From the NCBI GenBank assembly GCA_005191425.1, contig SUPR01000009.1:1-53501 (forward strand): 53,501 nucleotides of DNA. The letters run 5' to 3'. Both the position numbers and the translations under genes were made by a program. Position 1 is the first letter of the stretch. Every line of letters begins with the position of its first letter. The notes beneath the pieces were generated by a model. The model saw nothing but the letters and a program-made list of their open reading frames with translations. It had not been told where the DNA came from and ran no database searches. The stretch comes from Candidatus Helarchaeota ASGARD archaeon Hel_GB_B (GTDB lineage Archaea; Asgardarchaeota; Lokiarchaeia; Helarchaeales; HEL-GB-B). Positions 44,940-53,501 of this stretch are shown in pieces.

Positions 44940-45197
44940 ATCAAAAATCTTTATCCTTTAAAATTTTATTTTATTTTTTTTATTAGTTGGATAAATAGAC
45001 CATTAAAATGATAATTCAGTTTGAATGACTTTTAATTAGAAATTAATGATAAAAAAGTATTGAAATCAAAAATTCACGCTTATTTTTTTCTAATTATACT
45101 AAATCTATTTGAACTAAAATAAATTTCATAAATATAACATTTTATATTATTGAAAGAAATTTTGTTTTAAGTAAGCGAAAAAATCTTGGTGAACCCC

Positions 45198-46676
45198 ATG
45201 AAAAAATATGATTATATAATTATAGGTAGTGGTCTTGGAGGCTTAGGAGCAGCAGGAATATTAGTAAAAAATGGGAAAAAAGTATTAATTATTGAAAAAA
45301 ATAATAAACCAGGAGGACGATGCTCTTCGTATCAGAAAGATGGTTTTACAATAGACTATGGGACACATATTATTACTAGATCTGAATATGGGCCAATTGG
45401 AGAAATTACAAGTCAGCTAGGTGTTAAAAATTTATTAAAATTCTTTCATTTACATAGAATGCCATCTTACATCTTAAAAGAAAATTCAGCTTTTGGACCA
45501 TTTGGAATAGATATTAACCAAAAAAGTACATTAAGTATTCCGATTAATGATACAAATTTAAATGAATTAGAAATTTCTAAAGATAATTTTCAAAATATTT
45601 TTGGAAAAATGTCAAAATTGGTACAAAATATTTCAATTCCTAAGACCAGAGAGTTGGATAATGTCCCTTTTCAGACATATATGAAAGAATTAGACCTTGG
45701 AGCGGGAGTAAATCAAATATTATACTTTTTATTTATGGCAGGTCTATGTGTAATGCCCCATGAAGGTTCTGCAGGTGAATTTTTAAGAACTTTATTATAT
45801 GTTATGAGTTCTAGCATAAAATCAGTATGGATGGACCATGATGGATTAAGCTTTGGATATCCATATGGAAGTTGTAGCGCAATTCCAGACGTAATATGTA
45901 AGGGTATTAGAAACTTTGGAGGAGAATTTCTGTTCAACACTACCGTAAATGAGATAATTATTAAAGACAATAGGGCTGTGGGTGTTAAAACTTCAAAAGA
46001 TGAAATAATAATGGGCGATAAAATTATAAGTAATGTCGGCCCTAAAGAAACAATATTGCAATTATGTAAAAATGAGATAACTGAAAAATCATATAAAGAA
46101 AAAATTAAAAAATTAAAACCCTCGATCAGGTCATTAGTCCTAAAAATTGCACTTGATAGTCCAATTACAAATGAACCATTTCAATTCTTATTGACAAGTG
46201 AAATGGAAAAAACACTTGAGATGACCTTAAAAAATAAGGTATCTAAAATACCAATAGGAATTTTTATACCAGCTACTTCAATAATGGATCCATCACTTGC
46301 ACCAAAAGGTAAGCAACTTTTACTTCCAGGTACTGTATATGCCCCATATGTAGATACGGGAATTAATATTGAAAAAATTAAAAATAATGTCCTTGGATGT
46401 TTAGAACTCGTATTTCCCCACATCCAAAAGCATATTAAATGGGTAGATATATTTTCACCTGAAACAGCAATGAAATTATGGAATAATGTTGATGGGGCAA
46501 TTAATAGAATTGGACAAACAATTGACCAAGTCGGTAAAAATCAACTTGATTTCTTTACGCCGATTGATGAACTTTATTTGGTGGGATGTGGAATTGGTAA
46601 GAATATCTCAGGAATAGGAACAGAATTTGCACTTTCAAGCGGGATGACACTAGCAAATCAATTATTAAAAAAATAA
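45198..46676 (+). CDS. CrtI/phytoene desaturase-like FAD oxidoreductase
   Basis: This protein of about 492 residues has an N-terminal FAD fingerprint (YIIIGSGLGGLGAAGIL), the family segment EKNNKPGGRCSSY, and the C-terminal motif LVGCGIGKNISGIG typical of CrtI/retinol saturase-like flavoproteins. Such enzymes desaturate or saturate isoprenoid chains, for example carotenoids or archaeal geranylgeranyl lipids. I choose the ATG at 45198, with GGTG about 10 bases before it, over the in-frame TTG at 45186. No carotenoid genes are near, so lipid or quinone modification is as likely. It stands alone. Confidence 0.85.
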   Translation: MKKYDYIIIGSGLGGLGAAGILVKNGKKVLIIEKNNKPGGRCSSYQKDGFTIDYGTHIITRSEYGPIGEITSQLGVKNLLKFFHLHRMPSYILKENSAFGPFGIDINQKSTLSIPINDTNLNELEISKDNFQNIFGKMSKLVQNISIPKTRELDNVPFQTYMKELDLGAGVNQILYFLFMAGLCVMPHEGSAGEFLRTLLYVMSSSIKSVWMDHDGLSFGYPYGSCSAIPDVICKGIRNFGGEFLFNTTVNEIIIKDNRAVGVKTSKDEIIMGDKIISNVGPKETILQLCKNEITEKSYKEKIKKLKPSIRSLVLKIALDSPITNEPFQFLLTSEMEKTLEMTLKNKVSKIPIGIFIPATSIMDPSLAPKGKQLLLPGTVYAPYVDTGINIEKIKNNVLGCLELVFPHIQKHIKWVDIFSPETAMKLWNNVDGAINRIGQTIDQVGKNQLDFFTPIDELYLVGCGIGKNISGIGTEFALSSGMTLANQLLKK

Positions 46677-46818
46677 ACTAAAATATAAAAATTATATAAA
46701 ACCGTCAATTCAATTCAAATTTAAAAAATGTAGTACAATTAAAATTTTTTATTCTTTTAAATAAAATTTTAAATTATTAAAATTATTGATAAAAATAGAT
46801 GCAAAAAACTAAAAAAAA

Positions 46819-47460
46819 TTATTTTCTGGAATTTTCAGCGGGAATTGGTTGATTTGGTTTTTCTGGAATTAATTCATCATCAATTTTATTTTCTAAAAAT
46901 AATTTTAAATAACATCCTTTGATCTCTTCATCATATTCCTGAATAAGAGAAATGTTTCCAATCGCGCAATATTGGCTTAAAACGGGGACACATGCAAAGC
47001 TGCATATCCAGGATTCACTTATATCATTAAAATTTAGCTTTTTAATAGTCTTTTTGAACTGTCTACGAACAGGACATTTAGTTATTCTTACAATTTTCAT
47101 ATTTTTCTCGTCAGTTTCGACAAAATCTATTTTATCAAGAGGGACTAAATATTGAGCTTGTTCAATAATCATTTCGGCGACTTTATTCATAATTTGCCTT
47201 GGAGCTAAATGACTCAGTGCTTTTACTATTGCTTTTTTTATTTTGCCGACCTTGAGTGTTTCAGCCCATGTTGGGTTATCTTGGAGAAAAAATTTTTCAA
47301 CAGCTTCAATCCCATATTCTTTATATAAAAACTTCATCATTGTAGTCCTTTGTTCGACCATATCTTCAAAAGCTACTTTATAGAGAGTTTTTATATCCCA
47401 TTCTTGACAATTGGACTCGGTGGACTCTTCTTTATCCGCCAAATTATCATCTCTTTTCAA
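46819..47460 (-). CDS. Uncharacterised Cys-containing protein
   Basis: I do not firmly recognise this 213-residue protein. The N-terminal half is helical (LYKVAFEDMVEQRTTMMKFL and the Trp-containing NPTWAETLKVG). The C-terminal half has TKCPVRRQF (C129), CSFACVPVLSQYC (C153, C157, C165) and GCYLKLFLEN (C183). The CP motif and final GCxLK strand resemble the L-2-amino-thiazoline-4-carboxylate hydrolase-like/V4R-type families, so small-molecule or metal binding is possible. It is a single minus-strand gene next to RNase P RNA. Confidence 0.6.
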   Translation of the reverse strand: MKRDDNLADKEESTESNCQEWDIKTLYKVAFEDMVEQRTTMMKFLYKEYGIEAVEKFFLQDNPTWAETLKVGKIKKAIVKALSHLAPRQIMNKVAEMIIEQAQYLVPLDKIDFVETDEKNMKIVRITKCPVRRQFKKTIKKLNFNDISESWICSFACVPVLSQYCAIGNISLIQEYDEEIKGCYLKLFLENKIDDELIPEKPNQPIPAENSRK

Positions 47461-47685
47461 TTTTTAATTATAATTAATTTTTATGTTTATAAAATATTTA
47501 GGTTATTTGAAATAATTCGTTTCAATGATTTTTTGTTTTATTTTTTAACGTCTTTAATGAATTTAAATCTTACTAAGAAAAGTACTCTAAAAGCCAATTT
47601 TTTGTTCCTTAATATATATATAGCTTAACGATAGGGTCGATAAAAAATTGATAAAAATTAAATATGATCATGAAAAAAAATAAAT

Positions 47686-48073
47686 AGATAGGAGTAAAAG
47701 AATGGTCTACGGGCGTATTGCGCCTGAGGAAAGTCCTCCCTTCCACTTGGCGACAGTGTAGCGGTTTAAAGCTACTAGGCGAGAGCCTACCTCTGAGAGC
47801 AGAAACGACACGTCCATACTCTAAATGATGATGAAGCGGCTGAGAAAGATTTCATCTTTCGAGAAGATTTTGGTGACAAAATTAAGTTAACCCGTTGAAG
47901 AGGAGTATGGGACCGTTGAAACGGCTCATGACTGTGGAAGCAAGCTCAAATAAGTCCCCGATGAAGTGCCAAGATGAGGGGACGGGTAGAGCGCTTAGAT
48001 CGATACCATAAAAACATTCTCCAAAATTTCTTGGAGTGTTTTAACAAAAGGAGGCTTACTTTTACACCTATCT
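47686..48073 (+). ncRNA. rnpB: RNase P RNA
   Basis: This roughly 388-base RNA is much less AT-rich than its surroundings. It contains the conserved RNase P elements GAGGAAAGTCC (47725-47735, CR-I), AGAGCAGAAACGACAC (CR-II/III region), GGTAGAGCGCTTAGAT, and ACAAAAGGAGGCTTACTT (CR-V). The 5' AGATAGGAGTAAAA pairs with the 3' TTTTACACCTATCT to close helix P1, which sets both ends. It is the catalytic part of the enzyme that trims tRNA 5' ends. A T-rich tract follows directly. Confidence 0.93.
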
Positions 48074-48097
48074 TTTTTATTTTTTATTTATTTTTTA
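48072..48097 (+). terminator. T-rich terminator of rnpB
   Basis: Runs of T broken by single A residues follow immediately after the P1 helix of RNase P RNA. Archaeal terminators are T-tracts of this kind. Confidence 0.6.
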
Positions 48098-48283
48098 ATT
48101 CAATTTATTATAAAATATTATTTATTGTGGGTGGATATTTAGTTTATTTCTATTTTTATGTTTTTATATCTATTTCATCAATAGTATCATTTATCGCTTG
48201 ATGCTTAGCTGCAGGAAAATTTATATTTGTAAAAAACTCGAAAACTCTATATATTATTCCAATTTTGGACATTTCATCCGATT

Positions 48284-48315
48284 TTACTATATTAATCCGC
48301 TTACTATATTAATCC
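48284..48315. repeat. Short tandem repeat of TTACTATATTAATCC
   Basis: Two copies, at 48284-48298 and 48301-48315, with a 17-base period. The second copy covers the stop codon of the winged-helix gene on the minus strand. Confidence 0.7.
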
Positions 48316-48617
48316 CAATGTGTAAAAAATGTCTGTAATAATTTAATTTTATAATATTCAGTCATTAAGCGATAAATTTTAACTCTACCGAATTTTTTTT
48401 CTTCAATAACTTTATTATTAACAAAATATTTTAAATGAGTATTGACTTGAGTTGAGTTCATTTTAGTCATTTTTACGATTTGGGTAATGTTTAGCTCATT
48501 ATATTTTGCAAGTAAATATAAGATTTTTACTCTACCTTTTGAAGATAAAAGGTCAATGATTGAGACGACATTTTCATTAGAGGGGGAGGTACCATTTTGT
48601 ATTTGCATATATATCAC
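48309..48617 (-). CDS. Winged-helix (ArsR-like) transcriptional regulator
   Basis: This 102-residue protein is a winged-helix DNA-binding domain: SKGRVKILYLLAKYNELNITQIVKMT, then the recognition helix NSTQVNTHLKYFVNNKVIEEKK and the wing RVKIYRLM. ArsR-type proteins repress genes until a ligand or metal is bound, but no metal-binding cysteines are present. It begins four bases after the Orc1/Cdc6 stop, so the two form an operon. It may control replication-initiator expression, or bind near the origin; this is inferred from position. Confidence 0.85.
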   Translation of the reverse strand: MIYMQIQNGTSPSNENVVSIIDLLSSKGRVKILYLLAKYNELNITQIVKMTKMNSTQVNTHLKYFVNNKVIEEKKFGRVKIYRLMTEYYKIKLLQTFFTHWD

Positions 48618-48621
48618 CTTT

Positions 48622-49854
48622 TTAAGATTGTTCCAATAGTTGTGTTAATTCTTCTTCGAGTAGTTCAAGTGGTGCATCATTAATACTAATTAAGGTAGAT
48701 CGTCCGCGTTTATTTTTACCTGAGACTTTAGTTTTTATAATGCCAAAAGTCGTTTCTAAATCTTTAATATTATTCCAATTAGTGGTATGTTGAGTAGCTT
48801 TAAAGTTAAATTCTTCACAGATAATTGCATATTGGTCTTCTACATCACTAATTTCAACATAAACAGTTTCTTCTTTTTTGAGTTTTCGTACAATAGCAAG
48901 TAATAATATTTTCTGGTTATAGGTCAGGTCTCTAAGTATTTCGCGCTTGATCATTGGATGAATATTGGACTGAGCTATACGGACATGTTCGGGCGATATT
49001 TTTAAATTGCATTCTTTATTAGCCACGCCCCCAGCTACTCTAAGTAATTCAAGAGCATAACGGGCATCACCAAATTCTGCCGAAGTTTCTGCGATTTGTT
49101 CTAAAATTTCCTTCGAAACAGTACCACTGTAAAATGCTTCTTTACACCGTTCTGCTAAAATATCAAAAAGTTGTTCTGCAGTATATTTCTTCATGGTTAT
49201 ACAAGGATTTTGGAGTGTGCTACGTGTGGACTTGTCCAAAAGGTGTAGAAACGATGTATTTCTTGCGATTATTATTAATGAGATATATTGATCAGAGTTA
49301 AATTCCTCGTCCATTAACCTAGTCAAGTCATATAAGATTGGCGATTTATCGACCATATAATCTAACTCGTCCAGAGTAAGGACTATATATTTTTTCTCCT
49401 TGATTAAAATATCTTTTAGTATATCTAATAACTCTTCTGGAGAATATCCTCTACTAGGAATTGCAGAATAGAAAGATAAGATAATATTTTTTAATATTAA
49501 TGAATATGTCCTATTTCTTCTACAATTGACGTGGTGATAGTAAATATTTAGGTTACGCTTTTTTGCAACACTTTTTAGCATCTGTCCAAACGATTTTGCA
49601 ATTGCAGTTTTGCCAGTACCTACTGGTCCAGTAATAAGCACTTTTCGGTTAGCTTTCATTGGGTGCTCTATAATTACGCGAAATTCATTAATCAAATTTT
49701 TTAATTCATTTTCTCGATGAGGAAGTATTGATGGTATATAATTTATAGATAATTTAGACTCGTCCTTAAATATGGTCGGTTTTTCTAGTTCTTTTTCAAA
49801 TAAGTTGGTACTTTCTATATGGCTTGAAGTGGTCCTTTCATTCATTTTTTTCAC
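48622..49854 (-). CDS. cdc6: Orc1/Cdc6 replication initiator
   Basis: The 410-residue AAA+ protein is the archaeal origin-recognition and helicase-loading factor. Walker A is GPVGTGKT (residues 76-83), Walker B LTLDELD (159-165), and sensor 2 lies in FGDARYALELLRVAGGVA. The C-terminal winged-helix DNA-binding domain spans about 310-400 (YNQKILLLAIVRKLKKEETVYVEISDVEDQY). Archaeal origins usually lie beside such genes, so the upstream spacer at 49855-50111 is a candidate. A small winged-helix protein is co-transcribed. Confidence 0.95.
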   Translation of the reverse strand: MKKMNERTTSSHIESTNLFEKELEKPTIFKDESKLSINYIPSILPHRENELKNLINEFRVIIEHPMKANRKVLITGPVGTGKTAIAKSFGQMLKSVAKKRNLNIYYHHVNCRRNRTYSLILKNIILSFYSAIPSRGYSPEELLDILKDILIKEKKYIVLTLDELDYMVDKSPILYDLTRLMDEEFNSDQYISLIIIARNTSFLHLLDKSTRSTLQNPCITMKKYTAEQLFDILAERCKEAFYSGTVSKEILEQIAETSAEFGDARYALELLRVAGGVANKECNLKISPEHVRIAQSNIHPMIKREILRDLTYNQKILLLAIVRKLKKEETVYVEISDVEDQYAIICEEFNFKATQHTTNWNNIKDLETTFGIIKTKVSGKNKRGRSTLISINDAPLELLEEELTQLLEQS

Positions 49855-49902
49855 ATTTTAAAGGGTTTTAAACACTTAATTTGTTATTTAAATTTTACTC
49901 AA

Positions 49903-49930
49903 CCCTATATATAACCAGAAATAGGGAGAA
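49903..49930 (-). promoter_or_regulatory. Orc1/Cdc6 promoter region with inverted repeat
   Basis: Read on the minus strand, GGTTATATATAG forms a TATA box about 50-60 bases before the start codon. It lies within an inverted repeat, CCCTAT and ATAGGG, separated by about a dozen bases. The dyad could be a binding site for the initiator or the co-transcribed winged-helix protein. Confidence 0.45.
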
Positions 49931-50111
49931 TGATAAAAGTTAATTTCTTTTTTTTAAGTTTGTATTTAAACACCACGAAATAAAATGAACCGACAAAAAA
50001 AGATAGCAAAGGAGATTTGATGGTATTTCTGGAGTTAGAGGGCAATATATATTTCAAATAAAAATAGCAAATATTATTGTGATAATATATTTATTATTAA
50101 AGCATTAGATT

Positions 50112-51083
50112 TTATTCATTAATTTCAACATAAATTTTATATAATTGCTTAGCTGTAGAGATGATTTGTTCCTTATTTTTTAAATGATTGACTAAAGAGG
50201 ACGGTATTTTTTCTATTCCATTGAAGGTACCGCTTATTGCACCGCATATTGCACCTGTGGTATCAGTATCACCACCACCGCGTACTATTTCTTCGATACT
50301 TTTTTGATAATTGTTAGGAAATAAAATAAATGAATATAGAGAACATAAAACTGTAGGGATAGTGTATCCAGAAATCACGCCTTTACCTTTTATTTCAGGC
50401 GTGTTAAAAATATCGATAAAGGGATGTTCTACACCTTTAAGGCCTAAATCTTTAAGTGCGTCCTTTACAGGTATTTCAAGATAATTTTTAAGTTCCCTTA
50501 TATATTTAGGAAATGTTCGATATTCAGGGTCATCAATAAAATTTGCTAAAGTATCTATAAAATCATATTCATCTATTTTAGGTTTATTAATTACATAAGC
50601 CACCGCTCTTGCAACGACTATTGCTCCAGCAGTAGCAGCCCAATGATTATGGGTCAAGAGACTTGATTCTTTAGCATATTTTTTTAATAAATCTAAATCT
50701 TTTTCTTTATGATAAAATAAGCCTATAGGAGATACTCTCATTGCAGTCCCATTTCCACCGGAATTTGATGGACTTCTAATCCCTTTTGCTAAATTAAGTA
50801 TAGCTGATAAACAGCCATAACCTGGCCCTATAGGTGGCTCATTTAACCATTTAATAAAATTGTCTATTAAAATATTTATGTTAAATCCACGTCCTTCAAT
50901 TAACGAATTGGCAATTGCTAATGTCAATTGAGTATCATCAGTATATCGTCCGCGGTATCTAGAACTTAGGTCGTATATTTTTTCTAGATCAGACCTTAAA
51001 GATCCTTCGTATGGCTCTCCAAAAGCATCACCCACAGCACACCCTATAATACACCCTAAAAATTTGGACTCTAAATCGCTCAT
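50112..51083 (-). CDS. ADP-ribosylglycohydrolase (ARH/DraG family)
   Basis: The 323-residue protein matches ARH/DraG hydrolases, which remove ADP-ribose from proteins or small acceptors using two Mg2+ ions. GCAVGDAFGEPYEG opens the protein; the metal ligands are in TDDT (residues 48-51) and DTDT (272-275), within GGGDTDTTGA. NGTAMRVSPIG is a further family motif. No ADP-ribosyltransferase is nearby. Its position upstream of Orc1/Cdc6, on the same strand but 257 bases away, may be chance. Confidence 0.92.
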   Translation of the reverse strand: MSDLESKFLGCIIGCAVGDAFGEPYEGSLRSDLEKIYDLSSRYRGRYTDDTQLTLAIANSLIEGRGFNINILIDNFIKWLNEPPIGPGYGCLSAILNLAKGIRSPSNSGGNGTAMRVSPIGLFYHKEKDLDLLKKYAKESSLLTHNHWAATAGAIVVARAVAYVINKPKIDEYDFIDTLANFIDDPEYRTFPKYIRELKNYLEIPVKDALKDLGLKGVEHPFIDIFNTPEIKGKGVISGYTIPTVLCSLYSFILFPNNYQKSIEEIVRGGGDTDTTGAICGAISGTFNGIEKIPSSLVNHLKNKEQIISTAKQLYKIYVEINE

Positions 51084-51202
51084 ATATTTAAATTTAAAAT
51101 TCTATTTAATAAATCTATTTTTTTAAAAAGAGAAAAAGTATTCAATTATTAATAAAAAAAAGAATTGTTGAAAAACAAATTACGATAATTACAGAATTAT
51201 TA

Positions 51203-52522
51203 TTATTTTAAATCATTAATTAACATTTCACAAGCATGGTCAGCCGATTTTATGCTTTCAATTACGGTACTTGGTCCAGTAAAACAATCACCAATAATGA
51301 AGATATTATCAATTTTTGCAAAATCATTTTCAATATGGATATTATTGTTTTTATTTATTCCAAATCTTTCAAATACCATATCAAGACTGGTTTTTTGGCC
51401 AATAGCTTCAATTACTGTTTCAAATTCCATTTCATATTCAGATCCATCAATAGGTATTGGACGAGGTCTTCCAGATTTATCAGGTTCGCCTAATTTTAGT
51501 TTAATTAATTTAAGCTTTTCTACTCTATTGTTTTTTGTTAAAATTTCAATAGGAGTTGTTAGATAATTAATTTTTATATCTTCTTCAATAACTTTATTAA
51601 GTTCATGTTTACTGCCAGGCATTTCATTTTCGGAACGTCTATAAAGTATTGTAACATCAGCCCCTAATCTTTTAGAAACCCTTGCAGTATCAAAAGCTAC
51701 ATTTCCGCCACCAATTACTGCTACTTTTTTTCTAATTTCGATTTTTTTATTAAGATTATAATCTTTAAGAAAATTTAATGCTTGGAGCACATCTGGAGAA
51801 TCTTCGCCCTTAATATTCATTTTTCTGGGTGTGTGAGCCCCTATTGCTATTATAATAGCTGAATACTCTCCTGAATTAATTAATTTTTGGAATGCTCTTT
51901 TGTCCACTTCATAATTATTTTTAAATTTAATCCCTAATTTTTTTAACCTATCAATTTCAGATCTTATTATTTTACGTGGTAATCTAAATTCGGGTATTCC
52001 TAAGACCAGCATCCCACCTAATTCGTTGTATTTTTCAAAAATAGTTACATTATATCCTGATTTAACTGTTGTAAAAGCAGCCTTTAACCCAGCAGGCCCT
52101 GAACCAATTATTGCAATAGATTTTCCATTTCGCTTTTCCAGTTTAAAAAAAGATTTCGGAACTCCAAAATTTGTAGACAATATTCTTTTAATTTTACTAA
52201 CCGGTAATCCTGCACCTTTCTTAGAGAGTACGCACGACTCTTCACATGTATGTGGACAAATTAAGCTCAATGTACTTGGAAATGGTGTAAGTTCAAAATA
52301 TAATTCAAGTGCTTTATTATATTTTTTTTCTTTAATTAGTTTGACAAATCTAGGAATATCAAATTTGTGTGGGCAACCTTCAATGCATTTTGGGATTTTA
52401 CATTGAAGACATCTATTAGTCAGTTCTTCCAGTTCTTTTATAGCGACCTTTTTATTTTTTTTATTTTTTTCTTTATTCTCGTATTTTTTTAATTCTTCAT
52501 TGTTTGACATTGGAACACTCAC
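51203..52522 (-). CDS. GltD-like NAD(P)H-dependent flavin/iron-sulfur oxidoreductase
   Basis: This 439-residue protein resembles the glutamate synthase small subunit and relatives (NfnB, SudA). Four cysteines at C38, C41, C46 and C50 and two later ones (HTCEESC) bind [4Fe-4S] clusters. The FAD site is GSGPAG (140-145), and the NAD(P) site GGGNVA (271-276). It ends with IGDCFTGPSTVIESI, the second FAD motif. It moves electrons between NAD(P)H and a partner. No glutamate synthase large subunit is present, so it may be an Nfn-like or free-standing ferredoxin:NADP oxidoreductase subunit. The start may be M1 or M5. Confidence 0.9.
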   Translation of the reverse strand: MSVPMSNNEELKKYENKEKNKKNKKVAIKELEELTNRCLQCKIPKCIEGCPHKFDIPRFVKLIKEKKYNKALELYFELTPFPSTLSLICPHTCEESCVLSKKGAGLPVSKIKRILSTNFGVPKSFFKLEKRNGKSIAIIGSGPAGLKAAFTTVKSGYNVTIFEKYNELGGMLVLGIPEFRLPRKIIRSEIDRLKKLGIKFKNNYEVDKRAFQKLINSGEYSAIIIAIGAHTPRKMNIKGEDSPDVLQALNFLKDYNLNKKIEIRKKVAVIGGGNVAFDTARVSKRLGADVTILYRRSENEMPGSKHELNKVIEEDIKINYLTTPIEILTKNNRVEKLKLIKLKLGEPDKSGRPRPIPIDGSEYEMEFETVIEAIGQKTSLDMVFERFGINKNNNIHIENDFAKIDNIFIIGDCFTGPSTVIESIKSADHACEMLINDLK

Positions 52523-52724
52523 AATTTCTATGTTTATTTGATTTTGAATGACTTTAAGAAATTCCTTATTAACAGTAATTATAAAAATTTTGAAATTGAG
52601 TTTAAAAGTATAGTTGTAAAGAAAATAATAATTTTTTTAATAAATTGTGCATTAAAAAAAAACAAAAATAAGAAAGATATGACTTATTAATAATAAAATT
52701 TACTTTCATTAACTATCTAAATAC

Positions 52725-53270
52725 TTATTTTTTAATCAATTTTATTCTTAATTTAGATATCCCTTCTTTAATTTCCACTTCATAACCCATTGATTCAACT
52801 ACTTTTTCAATAAAAATTCTTAGAAATTTTTTAGGAAGATCTGAACCCAGAATTAAGGTAAAATTATTGCCCGATTCAATACTTAAAGAGAAGAAATTAC
52901 ATGCCTCTAATCTTTTTAATAGCTCTAACGGTGATTTAAGTTGTCTTGGGAGGGTTTCTGCATGTGCAATAGCAATCTCTTCGTGTACTTTCCAGAATTC
53001 ATCTATATTTTCAACAAGTTTTAACATTATTAGCCAGTGATCAATGTCTAAAATTACATGTTCCCCATTGGGCAACATTTCTAAATATGTTATTAATTGA
53101 TCTGGACTAACTTGTTGAATAATCTCATAATAATCGTTGTAAAATTTAAGTGCTCTTCTAATTAACTCTGATTGTGAAATTTTAAACTTTTCTTTCATCT
53201 TATTTAAAATTTCTAGCATATCTTCATCTATTGCAATCGTAATTCTTACTGGAACAGGCATTATCTCCAC
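52725..53270 (-). CDS. Ribbon-helix-helix regulator with extra C-terminal domain
   Basis: The first 45 residues form a ribbon-helix-helix DNA-binding unit: VRITIAIDEDMLEILNKMK, then SQSELIRRALKFY. This is the CopG/NikR-like fold, which dimerises and contacts DNA through its beta strand. The remaining 135 residues are unknown: an ILDIDHWLIMLKLVENIDEFWKVH helix-rich part and a final strand-rich part (FTLILGSDLPKKFLRI). NikR-type metal ligands are not evident. A 12-base tandem repeat upstream could be its operator. Confidence 0.8.
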   Translation of the reverse strand: MEIMPVPVRITIAIDEDMLEILNKMKEKFKISQSELIRRALKFYNDYYEIIQQVSPDQLITYLEMLPNGEHVILDIDHWLIMLKLVENIDEFWKVHEEIAIAHAETLPRQLKSPLELLKRLEACNFFSLSIESGNNFTLILGSDLPKKFLRIFIEKVVESMGYEVEIKEGISKLRIKLIKK

Positions 53271-53314
53271 AAATTTGGTTTAAAAACTTAGATACAAAAT
53301 ATTTAGGACATATG

Positions 53315-53338
53315 TTAAATCAAATATTAAATCAAATA
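53315..53338. repeat. 12-base tandem repeat upstream of the RHH regulator
   Basis: TTAAATCAAATA occurs twice in direct succession, about 45-70 bases before the RHH gene start. RHH dimers often bind paired short repeats, so this may be an autoregulatory site. This is inference. Confidence 0.5.
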
Positions 53339-53501
53339 TTTAATATCAATTTGGAATAATTGAATATCAAATTGTATTAAATATTTTTTTTTACATTTTG
53401 AGTTTTTACAAAAACCTTTTCCCAACAAAAATATATAAATGAAATTTGTTATAGTCCTTTTTATTATTAGTATCAATTTAAAAAGACTTTTTTGGTTTTA
53501 C

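Noticed and set aside
47974..48201. A 75-codon open frame on the plus strand
   Set aside because: It starts inside RNase P RNA and runs through the terminator T-tract; its Phe-rich content comes from the T runs.
1..53501. CRISPR array, transposon or prophage
   Set aside because: No regularly spaced repeats, cas genes, transposases, integrases or phage structural genes were found.

Overview
The window is very AT-rich and reads as a piece of an Asgard archaeal chromosome, most like Lokiarchaeia; this assignment is inferred from gene content. Archaeal markers are an Orc1/Cdc6 replication initiator, an archaeal-type RNase P RNA, RadA and a split B12-dependent acyl-CoA mutase. Asgard-type markers are a Rab/Ras-like small GTPase, a Rag/Gtr-like GTPase fused to a roadblock/longin-like domain, a seven-helix membrane protein with a longin-like tail, a Trm9/ALKBH8-like tRNA methyltransferase, and a RadA whose motifs resemble eukaryotic Rad51.

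Layout. 1-3.6 kb (+): sugar operon with a DegT-type aminotransferase, a Gfo/Idh/MocA dehydrogenase and an MFS transporter broken by three in-frame stops. 3.6-10.6 kb (-): lipid or acyl-CoA block with two acyl-CoA ligases, a ceramidase-like hydrolase, an MmgE/PrpD protein and an SCP2-like protein. 10.8-13.5 kb (-): Eco57I-type DNA methyltransferase. 13.8-16.4 kb: radA, small GTPase, acetyltransferase. 16.6-20.1 kb (+): unknown 387-aa protein, GlcD-type flavoprotein, radical SAM protein. 20.2-23.7 kb: decayed membrane gene and two seven-helix membrane proteins. 23.8-27.6 kb (-): tandem-GNAT protein, Trm9-like methyltransferase, GNAT and Rag-like GTPase. 27.9-36.8 kb (+): zinc ribbon protein, two 2-hydroxyacyl-CoA dehydratase/benzoyl-CoA reductase-type subunits, a decayed third copy, and a three-gene HdrD/ferredoxin operon. 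36.9-38.3 kb (-): GPH-type sugar symporter. 38.9-46.7 kb (+): second GlcD-type flavoprotein with a CCG iron-sulfur partner, a two-subunit B12 mutase, and a CrtI-like flavoprotein. 46.8-53.3 kb: RNase P RNA (+), and on the minus strand a small Cys-rich protein, a winged-helix protein with Orc1/Cdc6, an ADP-ribosylglycohydrolase, a GltD-like oxidoreductase and a ribbon-helix-helix regulator.

The metabolic genes suggest anaerobic use of organic acids or acyl-CoA compounds: ligases make CoA thioesters, the HgdB-type enzyme and the mutase act on them, and the GlcD/CCG and HdrD-like proteins move electrons. The main points of interest are a B12 mutase that has lost MCM active-site residues, a Rag-like GTPase operon, a seven-helix/longin protein, a Rad51-like RadA, three decaying genes next to intact relatives or operon partners, and a dispersed intergenic repeat in three copies. 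No tRNA, CRISPR array, transposase or prophage was seen.
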